Shown here: one piece after another, positions 1 to 9,897 of the stretch | Layout of the letters: every line of letters starts with the position of its first letter | How positions within the stretch are numbered: position 1 is the first letter of the stretch | NCBI GenBank assembly: GCA_033032175.1 | Contig: CM065331.1 | Coordinates: 9,176,370-9,240,369, forward strand | DNA: 64,000 bases | Source: Saturnia japonica | Lineage: Eukaryota; Arthropoda; Insecta; Lepidoptera; Saturniidae | Reading direction: 5' to 3' | Notes under the pieces: model-generated | Told to the model about the DNA's origin: nothing | Databases searched by the model: none | What the model saw: the letters and a program-made list of their open reading frames with translations, nothing else | Translations under genes and position numbers: made by a program

Positions 1-1859
1 TTTTACCTAAATATATATTGGCCGATATAAGAACATTCACAACTTATAGAAAATTTAAGGACAAAAGTCGCAAGCTGGCAATAAAATATTAACTGTCAAC
101 TTGACAGTCAACCTTCTTCTTCTTCCTAACTTGGCAACCGGTCCTCTATAATGAAGACCATTACTGCCATTATCGAGTGAATTATATTGTCAAGTGTTAT
201 GACGATTCAGTATCCTAACAAGATGGTGGCTCCCTTGTTAGAACTTTCTAGGGAATTTTTGTGTGATCTCGGAATGAATGCTTTCAGCTTATATTTATAA
301 TCCACTTCACTTATGCACAAAAACCAAACTATATCACGCAAAACGCCACAAATATTACATATTATAGGGTCAAAAACCTAAGTAAATGAATTAAAAATAA
401 CAACCACAACATGTCACTTCAAGATCCCGCCAAAAACTCCAACAGTCAACCTTTTTTCTTTGGTACAATTTTTCTCTTTCTTCGGGAAAGAAAAAGGCAA
501 AGATATCTAAACCATGCAGCTAAGTCAGATGTATTTATAATCCATGTTTAGATGTCATTTATAGAAAGGCCGAAACCATGTCCTCTGTTTTTTCTTCTTC
601 TTCTTGTATTTTTATAATGTCCATGTTTTTGCCTTCGTAGTTTTTTCTAATTTTCAAAATGAGTTCAAACAAGATGTTTCCTTCTTATTTACAGCCATCG
701 ATTTTTATAATAATATATCTATGGTTAGAAATAAAGGGAGTTTTGTGACAACTCATATTGTATTTTTTTCTTCACATATGAATAAATACTAATATAATAA
801 TAATAAATAAATATAATAATACTCCTGCTGCACTTCATTTATGTACAATAACCATACTATATCACGCTAAACGCCACCAATATTACATCAGGGTTAAATT
901 GCATTTACTAAATTACAAGTTACATTGCGGCAAAAAAACCAAAGTGAATGAATTAAAAATGAAAACCACAACATGCCACTTCAAGATCCCTCCAAAAACT
1001 CCCATAACATATGTAATTTTGTTTTTCATAGACAAAGATTTATGAATTCTCTGAAAATTAACTCCAGCTAGTGTCCTTTTCAAACAATTAAAAAAAATGA
1101 GGTAGTTCTCAATTCGAATGTATTATATTATGGATGTTCAGGCTGCATAACTTCTTTTTTTATGAACCTATTTAGATGATTATTTTTTCGGTGGAAAGGG
1201 GATACCTTAAGCCTCAAAGGTGGTCTTATTTTAATTTCGGACCTACGACTTCGAAGATACACCAGGTAAATCCACAAAACTGTTAAAGTTAGTTACATTT
1301 TTGTTAAAATAAGGCCTTGTTATTGTAGACAAAAAGTATGTACATTCGTTTACAATATTGAATCATTAGTAACCAACTAGTTAATTGGAATATCGTTTCA
1401 ATATTTAGATAGTACCTACTATTAAAAAAGCTCTTGATACTAACAAAAACTTAGGTATCTGTACTAATAGAAATACAACTAAACTGATGTAAGAGTAAGC
1501 AAATAATTATTTATGTATGAATTGATGTAATGTCCGGTAGCGTAATCGTTGATCTTTAATAAATTTTAATTAGGAGTTTTTGACGGGATCCTATTTACTT
1601 AGGTCGCCAACAGAATCAACATCAACACATCATCTTTAAAAAATTTATACAGTACAGTATTTTAATTAAATATATCCCTAATAAAATTATAGGCAACGAC
1701 GGCATGCACATTATTAAATCCTATTACATTGTATATTTTTAATAATTTATACAAACAGCGCTATAAAATAAAAAATCAATCACAAGCAAATATAAATAAT
1801 GTTAAAGTAGGTACACAATAACTAACACATTTGTAATACTCTTGGAAGTAATGTTGTAA

Positions 1860-2248
1860 TTTCTAATGAGTCTATTTAATGGTGAACAGTAACCTAGATT
1901 TGTACGAGATCGTTTCTCACAAATAATAATTTATAGGTTCCTGTTCTTGGTATTTTTGATGGTAAGGTTATATTAATCTCTGAAAGAAGTAGGAGCACAT
2001 CCAAGATACCATTCACCAACTTAAACAGAAACACGCTATCCAACAGTTGTCGACGATTGCTTAGAATTGACATATTAATTTTTTTTAACTGATCTGAATA
2101 ACTCTTAAGCATTTTAATGAGGTTATCACTATATGTTAGGTGCCATAGGAATCTTTTCTGCACATTTTCTAAGCGCTTTGTGTAGACATCATAATGTGGA
2201 TTCCAACAGTACTACAGTATTCGAGACCTGATCTAACAAGAGTTATTA
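1860..2248 (-). pseudogene. LINE reverse transcriptase C-terminus, decayed (copy A)
   Basis: The minus strand translates to the conserved tail of a CR1/Jockey-type LINE protein. An LVRSGLEYCS stretch is followed, after a frameshift, by WNPHYDVY, LENVQKRFL, an SNRRQLLDSVFLFKLVNG block and LLLLSEINITLP. After an in-frame stop near 1894 the sequence continues in another frame with NRLIRNYN. This is the region downstream of the polymerase core, with no catalytic motif. At least two frame disruptions make it a dead fragment. The same fragment occurs in copies B and C. The clade call (CR1/Jockey-like) rests on motif style only. Confidence 0.75.
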
Positions 2249-2454
2249 TATATTGTAAGGTTACTCAAAAACATTTCTTTGAAAAAGCGTAACTACCTTC
2301 TGTTTTGCAGAATGAATGTGGGTGGTATACAAATGTTAGCAAGTAACACATAAGCGTCCAGAGATTATAATTTATAATAATTACTCGCAGTGTTATCCTA
2401 GTTATTTACCATTATACATATAATTAATAATATTACTACATAATCTGACTTACG

Positions 2455-2548
2455 ATTAATTTGGTATAAAGCGGGTAGGACAATGATTAATTTTATATAA
2501 AGCGGGTAGGACTGCGATTATTTTGATATAAAAGCGGATAGGTCAAGC
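2455..2548 (+). promoter_or_regulatory. Three tandem TATA-like units (copy A)
   Basis: Three imperfect units of about 35 bp each carry a TATAAAG or TATAAAAG core followed by CGGGTAGGAC or CGGATAGGTC. The arrangement resembles the promoter part of an LTR, and an AATAAA signal follows near 2601. Promoter activity is inferred. Confidence 0.4.
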
Positions 2549-2918
2549 CTTGAAGGATTCATTCGTGAAAGTAACCTCTTAGACAACGATACTCTGTCTG
2601 AATAAACCACGAATATTAAACTATTGGACTATTATTCCACAAGACCCATAAGTTTTAACATTTCAGAAGTGGGATAACATCGGGAATTTTGGTATATTAT
2701 TACTACCCTGATGTAATCATACGACCACAATGTGGGCATTGAACATTGTACTGATTGTACAATCGAGTAAATATGCCATGTGAACTCTTCCGAAAATAGA
2801 CAGAAGTCTATTAGGAGGCATCCCGGCATTGTGCTGCCAGGGTCCTCGAAACTCGGCCGAACCCGGACACGTGTTTAAGGCGAGAGGTAAAGCGTAATCA
2901 GAAGATTGCCTCTAGCTA

Positions 2919-3321
2919 TTGAGCACCAGGCAAGAAATCGAAGCAGAGGGATTCAATGGTGATGTCATCGCGAGCCAAGGGGAAGTTCAATTTAGACTGC
3001 AACTTGACGACATTGACATACTGCAAAGCTCATCTAACAGATGTGAATATGAACGGAGTAAATTTGTTGATCGGCCAGCCGGCATAAATAGCGATGGGAT
3101 ATCATTAACTATCAAAAATGGTGCAGCCACACTCCAAACCATTGAATCGGAATTTCCAGTCTCCGTGGATGCGGCCGAAAGGAACTGCCATTTCAAAGTG
3201 GCTACAGCCTGCCAGGAAAGATTACCGCCAGGGACCTCTATCATCAAGGTGCACATACTTGGAAACTACGATAACGAGGTGGTTTCGCCAGCCCGACATT
3301 ATGACCTGCAGGGTGTCTCCT
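2919..3321 (+). pseudogene. LTR-retrotransposon pol fragment (protease-RT linker), copy A
   Basis: An open frame of about 134 codons with no in-frame ATG near its start; the frame can be read from a TTG. The translated LPPGTSIIKVHIL block followed by VSPARHYDLQGV resembles the linker between retropepsin and reverse transcriptase in Ty3/Gypsy-type elements, where a 'PPGS...V' segment precedes a 'VVN' segment. In copy A the frame leaves the repeat at 3321 and ends in unrelated codons at 3368. No protease active site (DTG/DSG) is seen. The Gypsy assignment is inference from this short motif; an unknown domesticated or host-derived sequence cannot be excluded. Confidence 0.45.
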
Positions 3322-3572
3322 CTGGTACATTACCGTGGAAAAGTAACGCCCTTGACTGGAGTTGTTAACTAGAGAGTCGTAATTTTGTTTTACAATTTTT
3401 GTTTTGGAAACTAATATTTTTAGGTTGGAATTGTGGTTATTAATTTTCTCGATAATCTTTCTCAATCAATAGGCTATAAATAAATAACATAAACTAAGAT
3501 TTTTTTTAATCTGACTGGTAGTTTGAGAGATTAGCAGGTTCAAATACAAAAACAAAATAAGTTGTGAATTAC

Positions 3573-3666
3573 CTTCAGAACTGGAAGCCTTTCTTTTTCT
3601 ACCACCTCTGTTTTTAAAACTGCGTTTTTTGAATACAGTAGGCACTTCTACTTCAGGATCAGACAT
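3573..3666 (-). CDS. First coding exon, RNF113/Cwc24-like splicing factor (probable)
   Basis: On the minus strand an ATG at 3666 opens 31 codons plus one base, ending at a good splice donor (GAAG then GTAATT, donor at 3572-3571). The peptide begins MSDPEVEVPTVFKKRSFK and continues NRGGRKRKASSSE. The FKKR...RKRK pattern followed by an acidic/serine stretch is like the N-terminus of RNF113 (yeast Cwc24), a CCCH plus RING zinc-finger protein of the spliceosome. The zinc-finger domains would lie in later exons to the left, outside the window or hidden behind copy A, so the assignment rests only on this basic N-terminus. The exon lies between two repeat copies: copy A falls in the first intron and copy B upstream. 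A duplicated, orphaned exon is an alternative. Confidence 0.45.
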
Positions 3667-4118
3667 TTTGATGAACAGAAAGTATGGTATATTCGATATA
3701 CAAGTTTATCCTGAATTAAATGTTGTTGTTACTGGCGTATATATACACAATGTACACATTATCTGCACTGCAAATCCTTTAAACGCTTATCCTCCTTCTT
3801 TAAAATGTATTATACTCATTCAGCACTGAATACTAAACCAATAATCAATACAAAATATACATTTTAATAATATGCACCAGCAAAATAGCATAAACAAAAT
3901 AGGTAGTTTTCCGGGTTACTTATATATGATTGCCAACTAAAAAAAAAAGTTCCCCAGAACAAAACAACAAAGCTAAACCTCTAAAAATATTTATGGTAAG
4001 CATCAAATAATAGAAATTGTTGTGGTTTGAAAATAAATCCTATCTTTTTATAGTTGTAGTTTACTATAGGTACTGGCAGCATGTACTATAATATATTCTC
4101 TATATTAATAGTTTTGTG
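3667..4118. other. Presumed upstream region of the minus-strand exon
   Basis: AT-rich sequence between the exon start and repeat copy B. No second exon or recognisable element is seen. If the exon is real, this stretch should hold its promoter and 5'UTR. Confidence 0.3.
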
Positions 4119-5865
4119 TTTCTTCTTCTTCCTAACTTGGCAACCGGTCTCCTTTAATGAAGATCATTACTGCCATTATCGAGTGAATTATAGTGTCATG
4201 TGTTATAACGATTCAGTATCCTAACAAGATGGTGGCTTCCTTGTTAGAACTTTGTAGGAAGTTTTTGTGAGATCTCGGAATGAATGCTTTCAGCTTATAT
4301 TTATAATCCACATCACTTATGCACAAAAACCAAACTATTTCACGCAAAACGCCACCAATATTACATATTATAGGGTCAAAAACCTATGTAAATTAATTAA
4401 AAATAAAAACCACAACATGTTACTTCAAGATCCCGCCAAAAACTCCAACAGTCAACCTTTTTTCTTTGGTACAATTTTTCTCTTTCTTCGGGAAAGAAAA
4501 AGGCAAAGATATCTAAACCATGCAGCTAAGTCAGATGTATTTATAATCCATGTTTAGATGTCATTTATAGAAAGGCCGAAACCATGTCCTCTGTTTTTTC
4601 TTCTTCTTCTTGTATTTTTATAATGTCCATGTTTTTGCCTTCGTAGTTTTTTCTAATTTTCAAAATGAGTTCAAACAAGATGTTTCCTTCTTATTTACAG
4701 CCATCGATTTTTATAATAATATATCTATGGTTAGAAATAAAGGGAGTTTTGTGACAACTCATATTGTATTTTTTTCTTCACATATGAATAAATACTAATA
4801 TAATAATAATAAATAAATATAATAATACTCCTGCTGCACTTCATTTATGTACAATAACCATACTATATCACGCTAAACGCCACCAATATTACATCAGGGT
4901 TAAATTGCATTTACTAAATTACAAGTTACATTGCGGCAAAAAAACCAAAGTGAATGAATTAAAAATGAAAACCACAACATGCCACTTCAAGATCCCTCCA
5001 AAAACTCCCATAACATATGTAATTTTGTTTTTCATAGACAAAGATTTATGAATTCTCTGAAAATTAACTCCAGCTAGTGTCCTTTTCAAACAATTAAAAA
5101 AAATGAGGTAGTTCTCAATTCGAATGTATTATATTATGGATGTTCAGGCTGCATAACTTCTTTTTTTATGAACCTATTTAGATGATTATTTTTTCGGTGG
5201 AAAGGGGATACCTTAAGCCTCAAAGGTGGTCTTATTTTAATTTCGGACCTACGACTTCGAAGATACACCAGGTAAATCCACAAAACTGTTAAAGTTAGTT
5301 ACATTTTTGTTAAAATAAGGCCTTGTTATTGTAGACAAAAAGTATGTACATTCGTTTACAATATTGAATCATTAGTAACCAACTAGTTAATTGGAATATC
5401 GTTTCAATATTTAGATAGTACCTACTATTAAAAAAGCTCTTGATACTAACAAAAACTTAGGTATCTGTACTAATAGAAATACAACTAAACTGATGTAAGA
5501 GTAAGCAAATAATTATTTATGTATGAATTGATGTAATGTCCGGTAGCGTAATCGTTGATCTTTAATAAATTTTAATTAGGAGTTTTTGACGGGATCCTAT
5601 TTACTTAGGTCGCCAACAGAATCAACATCAACACATCATCTTTAAAAAATTTATACAGTACAGTATTTTAATTAAATATATCCCTAATAAAATTATAGGC
5701 AACGACGGCATGCACATTATTAAATCCTATTACATTGTATATTTTTAATAATTTATACAAACAGCGCTATAAAATAAAAAATCAATCACAAGCAAATATA
5801 AATAATGTTAAAGTAGGTACACAATAACTAACACATTTGTAATACTCTTGGAAGTAATGTTGTAA

Positions 5866-6254
5866 TTTCTAATGAGTCTATTTAATGGTGAACAGTAACC
5901 TAGATTTGTACGAGATCGTTTCTCACAAATAATAATTTATAGGTTCCTGTTCTTGGTATTTTTGATGGTAAGGTTATATTAATCTCTGAAAGAAGTAGGA
6001 GCACATCCAAGATACCATTCACCAACTTAAACAGAAACACGCTATCCAACAGTTGTCGACGATTGCTTAGAATTGACATATTAATTTTTTTTAACTGATC
6101 TGAATAACTCTTAAGCATTTTAATGAGGTTATCACTATATGTTAGGTGCCATAGGAATCTTTTCTGCACATTTTCTAAGCGCTTTGTGTAGACATCATAA
6201 TGTGGATTCCAACAGTACTACAGTATTCGAGACCTGATCTAACAAGAGTTATTA
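5866..6254 (-). pseudogene. LINE reverse transcriptase C-terminus, decayed (copy B)
   Basis: Identical in translation to the fragment at 1860-2248, with the same stop and frameshifts, so it was dead before the duplication or was homogenised after it. Confidence 0.75.
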
Positions 6255-6460
6255 TATATTGTAAGGTTACTCAAAAACATTTCTTTGAAAAAGCGTAACT
6301 ACCTTCTGTTTTGCAGAATGAATGTGGGTGGTATACAAATGTTAGCAAGTAACACATAAGCGTCCAGAGATTATAATTTATAATAATTACTCGCAGTGTT
6401 ATCCTAGTTATTTACCATTATACATATAATTAATAATATTACTACATAATCTGACTTACG

Positions 6461-6554
6461 ATTAATTTGGTATAAAGCGGGTAGGACAATGATTAATTTT
6501 ATATAAAGCGGGTAGGACTGCGATTATTTTGATATAAAAGCGGATAGGTCAAGC
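6461..6554 (+). promoter_or_regulatory. Three tandem TATA-like units (copy B)
   Basis: Same triplet as 2455-2548, at the constant 4,006-bp offset. Confidence 0.4.
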
Positions 6555-6924
6555 CTTGAAGGATTCATTCGTGAAAGTAACCTCTTAGACAACGATACTC
6601 TGTCTGAATAAACCACGAATATTAAACTATTGGACTATTATTCCACAAGACCCATAAGTTTTAACATTTCAGAAGTGGGATAACATCGGGAATTTTGGTA
6701 TATTATTACTACCCTGATGTAATCATACGACCACAATGTGGGCATTGAACATTGTACTGATTGTACAATCGAGTAAATATGCCATGTGAACTCTTCCGAA
6801 AATAGACAGAAGTCTATTAGGAGGCATCCCGGCATTGTGCTGCCAGGGTCCTCGAAACTCGGCCGAACCCGGACACGTGTTTAAGGCGAGAGGTAAAGCG
6901 TAATCAGAAGATTGCCTCTAGCTA

Positions 6925-7483
6925 TTGAGCACCAGGCAAGAAATCGAAGCAGAGGGATTCAATGGTGATGTCATCGCGAGCCAAGGGGAAGTTCAATTTA
7001 GACTGCAACTTGACGACATTGACATACTGCAAAGCTCATCTAACAGATGTGAATATGAACGGAGTAAATTTGTTGATCGGCCAGCCGGCATAAATAGCGA
7101 TGGGATATCATTAACTATCAAAAATGGTGCAGCCACACTCCAAACCATTGAATCGGAATTTCCAGTCTCCGTGGATGCGGCCGAAAGGAACTGCCATTTC
7201 AAAGTGGCTACAGCCTGCCAGGAAAGATTACCGCCAGGGACCTCTATCATCAAGGTGCACATACTTGGAAACTACGATAACGAGGTGGTTTCGCCAGCCC
7301 GACATTATGACCTGCAGGGTGTCTCCTACTCTTTGCCGGCTACACTGCTACGCGGCCGTCAAGGTTACCTACCTGAAGGTTGTGAATACGGGTAGCGAGG
7401 ACGTCAATTGGGAAGCGGGCACAGTCTTATCAAGAGCCGAAAGCTGCGAGCAAGTGCCGATTTTCGAGGACGGCCGAGTGTAA
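6925..7483 (+). pseudogene. LTR-retrotransposon pol fragment, copy B (longer)
   Basis: The first frame runs to about 7326 and is identical to copy A. The coding sense then continues one frame over: from about 7330 to the stop at 7481-7483 it gives a CRLHCYAAVKVTYLKVVN block, then WEAGTVLSRAE. Together the two halves resemble the retropepsin-RT linker of Ty3/Gypsy elements (a PPG segment, then a VVN...W..G..LSRAE segment). The frameshift at about 7325 and the absence of protease or RT cores on either side mark it as a relic. Copy A has lost the second half, so copy B is closer to the ancestral arrangement. Confidence 0.5.
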
Positions 7484-7705
7484 CAACCAACCGGAAGCAC
7501 ATTGTTCGCCACGGTACTGCCCACCGGAAGCACTACCGTACGTAATGCCTAGTGCTGCCACCGGAAGTGTCGCCATAAGCCAAGCCAAGCCATGTAACTA
7601 CCCCACCCGCCGATAGCGCCATATCGCCACGCCTTGCAAGCCACGCCATACGAGTGGGGTAGGGATAGCCAGCCATAAAAAGCCGTGAGTGTTTCGACTC
7701 GTGGC
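7484..7705. other. GC-rich spacer with repeated ACCGGAAG motif
   Basis: Non-coding by eye. The octamer ACCGGAAG occurs three times (7490, 7523, 7560), twice followed by CAC. It lies between the pol remnant and the Jockey 5' junction and is much more GC-rich than the preceding repeat. Its origin is not recognised. Confidence 0.4.
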
Positions 7706-9437
7706 CTACCTGAGAACGCCTGCGTGCGTCACACCGCTGCGACCGCGACCCGTCATGAGGCCGTTTCAGGTAGCGAGGCGGCCGCTTCAGGTAGCAAGGC
7801 GGCCGATGACGTCACGGCCGCGACCGTTACATCCACTGGCGCCGCGCCAGTCGGCGTCGCGCCCAAACGTCCCGCGCGCAGCGTTACGCGCCTGTCCGCC
7901 GCGTCATCCGGGGCCATGGCCGCGCCTACGGCCACGCCCCCTGACCCGACTAGCCAATCGCGCGGGTCAAGCCCCGCCTCCGCCAGGCGAGGGCCGCGAA
8001 ATTCGCGGTCACAATCTAGGGTTACCAAAAATAGTCCGTACGTCCGTCCCGCGCGATCCACGGAAACCGCGTTAAAGACGAAAAATTCGTTTTCGGCCCT
8101 TCCGGTCGAACAAGACTCGCCCGCGAATCCGGATCCATCTCCGGAGATGGATACCGAGAACGACGGCTTCACCGTCGTGGCGTCGCGTAAGCGAACGGCG
8201 CGTAGCAGTCCGACTGCTCAACCGGCGCCTAAGGTAATAGCTAAGGCAGTAAGTAGTCAGGGGCGCCGCCGCCCCCGCGTCCTCCCAGCTCCCCGCGCCC
8301 GCCGGCGGGAAAAAAGAGCGTGCCCCACCTCCAATCATAATCCGGGACAAGGCAGCCTGGATGGGAGTCTGCAATGAGATGCGCAGACTCAATTGAACTC
8401 GACTACCACAAGGCTAGAAACATAGTCAACGGGATTTCTATTTCGGTGAGTTCTTCGGAAACTCACCGTAAACTAACCACCCTCCTCCGGCAGAAAGGTC
8501 TGCAATTTTATACGTATTCGCTCGCGGAGGAGCGCGTCCTCCGAGTGGTCATTCGCCGCATTCCGGTGGAGCTCGACCCGTCGGAGGTGTGCTCCTCGCT
8601 CAAGGAGCAAAGTTATCCCATCCGGGAAGTACACCGGATGTACAGTAAAGATAAGCGGCCACTACAAATGGTAGTGGCCATATTGGACCTTTCCCCCGAG
8701 GGAAAGGCCATCTTCCAGCTAGAGACGGTGTGCGGGCTCTCCGGGATTAACGTGGAGCCCCCACACAAAAACCACCAGCCTGCGCAGTGCCACAACTGCC
8801 AGCTGTACGGGCACGCTGCCCGTAACTGTCATTCTCGTCCGCGGTGCGTAAAGTGCCGAGAGGACCACCCCACACGGGAGTGCACGCGCGAGCGTGACTC
8901 CGTCGTCCCCCCGAGCTGCGTGTTATGCGGGGAGGAGGGGCATCCCGCGAATTATCGCGGTTGCCCCAAGGCCCCGCGTACCACGCGGCCACGTACACAG
9001 AGGCAGGCGGCCCCCCGGGCGGCGCCCCCCGCCTCAGCCATCAAAGCGCAACCCCTGCTGGCGTCAGGGGAATTTCCCGCGCTGCCGGTCCCGCGCCAGC
9101 TCCCGGCCGCCGCCGGCCCCTCCGCACCCCGCGTGGTGCAACCGCAACCCGTGCGTTCATCGCAGAACGCATGGGGCCCCCGCCGCCCCAATCCACAGCC
9201 CCTTATGGCTATGGATATTCCCGCGCCCCGCGCTCCTGCGCCCCGCGCGCCCGCTAACACTGTCGTCAATAGTAACGACCTAATGATACTGCTCACCCGC
9301 GAGCACGATATCCGCGAGCTCATCGAATACAATGACCATTTGGAGCGCTTCGGTCTCATCAAGACCGCTTGCGCGTTCCCCGCCTCGTAGAGACACTACA
9401 ACGTCTCGATCGCGAGGCGAGTAGTAATAAAAATTAG
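7706..9437 (+). pseudogene. Jockey ORF1 (gag-like), copy 1, frameshifted
   Basis: Corresponds to residues 57-630 of the intact ORF1 at 61219. Two 4-nt insertions (a TAAG-type duplication near 8252 and a TTGA insertion near 8393) and a 1-nt loss in a C-run near 9380 break the frame. Three zinc-knuckle modules are still readable: CHNCQLYGHAARNC, CVKC...H...C and CVLCGEEGH...C (about 8791-8970). They are preceded by the conserved region typical of Jockey gag proteins (pre-C2HC). The gag product would normally bind element RNA in a ribonucleoprotein particle; this copy cannot make the full protein. The original stop (TAG 9435-9437) is preserved. Confidence 0.9.
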
Positions 9438-9446
9438 GGCCTTTCA

Positions 9447-9897
9447 ATGGCTAAGTTTAAACCGAAAGCGTTAAATCTTTCATTTTTTAACGCGCGAAGC
9501 ATACTTCCGCAGCGTGATCTCGTCGCGACCTTTCTTAAAGATCACCAAGTAGATGTTCTTTTAGTGCAGGAGACGCTCTTAAAGCGTAGTAAACGTGATC
9601 CTAAAATCGCGAACTACAATATTGTAAGAAATGACCGAGCCGGCCGCGGGGGCGGCACTCTCATTTATTACAAACGATCGTTATATTGTACGCCGGTAGA
9701 TCCTCCGATACTTACCAATATGGAAGTATCCGTGTGTAGACTAGGAATGACCGACCACCCGTCCATAACGTTAGTCTCAGTTTATCTCTCGCCGAGGAAA
9801 GAGCCTCTCAGGTCTGACCTAGAAAAGCTACTTTCGCTCGGTGAATCGGTCATTATAGCGGGTGACCTCAATTGTGGACACACTTCGTTTGGCTCAG
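9447..9897 (+). pseudogene. Jockey ORF2 N-terminus: apurinic-type endonuclease, truncated (copy 1)
   Basis: Starts with the same ATG context as copy 2, nine bases after the ORF1 stop. The N-terminal endonuclease motifs are visible: SFFNARS near residue 11, LLVQET (metal-binding Glu), RGGGTLIYY and GDLNCGHTSFG. At 9897 the sequence jumps to a downstream part of the element, shifting the frame and ending the product at 161 residues. The SDH motif that completes the active site, present in copy 2 at about 63757, is lost. The enzyme normally nicks genomic DNA to prime reverse transcription. Confidence 0.9.

Larger units (their letters stand above)
1..3321. repeat. Composite 4-kb repeat, copy A
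   Basis: Matches 4119-7327 at a constant offset of 4,006 bp from about 113 to 3321. Bases 1 to about 105 instead match the left end of copy C (13076 onward), so copy A is a mosaic. It contains, in order, a repeated AT-rich segment (two diverged versions at about 297-460 and 830-1010), a LINE reverse-transcriptase end on the minus strand, a triplet of TATA-like repeats, and an LTR-element pol remnant. The match to copy B stops abruptly at 3321. Confidence 0.9.
4119..7327. repeat. Composite 4-kb repeat, copy B
   Basis: Same unit as copy A. From about 441/4447 onward no indel and no substitution was seen over roughly 2.9 kb, and the translated frames in both copies are identical. The first ~320 bp (4119-4440 versus 113-434) differ at roughly 18 positions. 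Beyond 7327 copy B continues into further pol-like sequence that copy A lacks. Confidence 0.9.

Noticed and set aside
604..792. Short open frame repeated at 604, 4610 and 13325
   Set aside because: Present only because it lies in the composite repeat; Phe/Asn-rich, with no conserved motif, and it reflects AT-rich sequence.
7753..9362. Long antisense open frames within the Jockey gag (also 61434-63035)
   Set aside because: GC-rich codon bias of the sense ORF creates open antisense frames; they have no motifs of their own.
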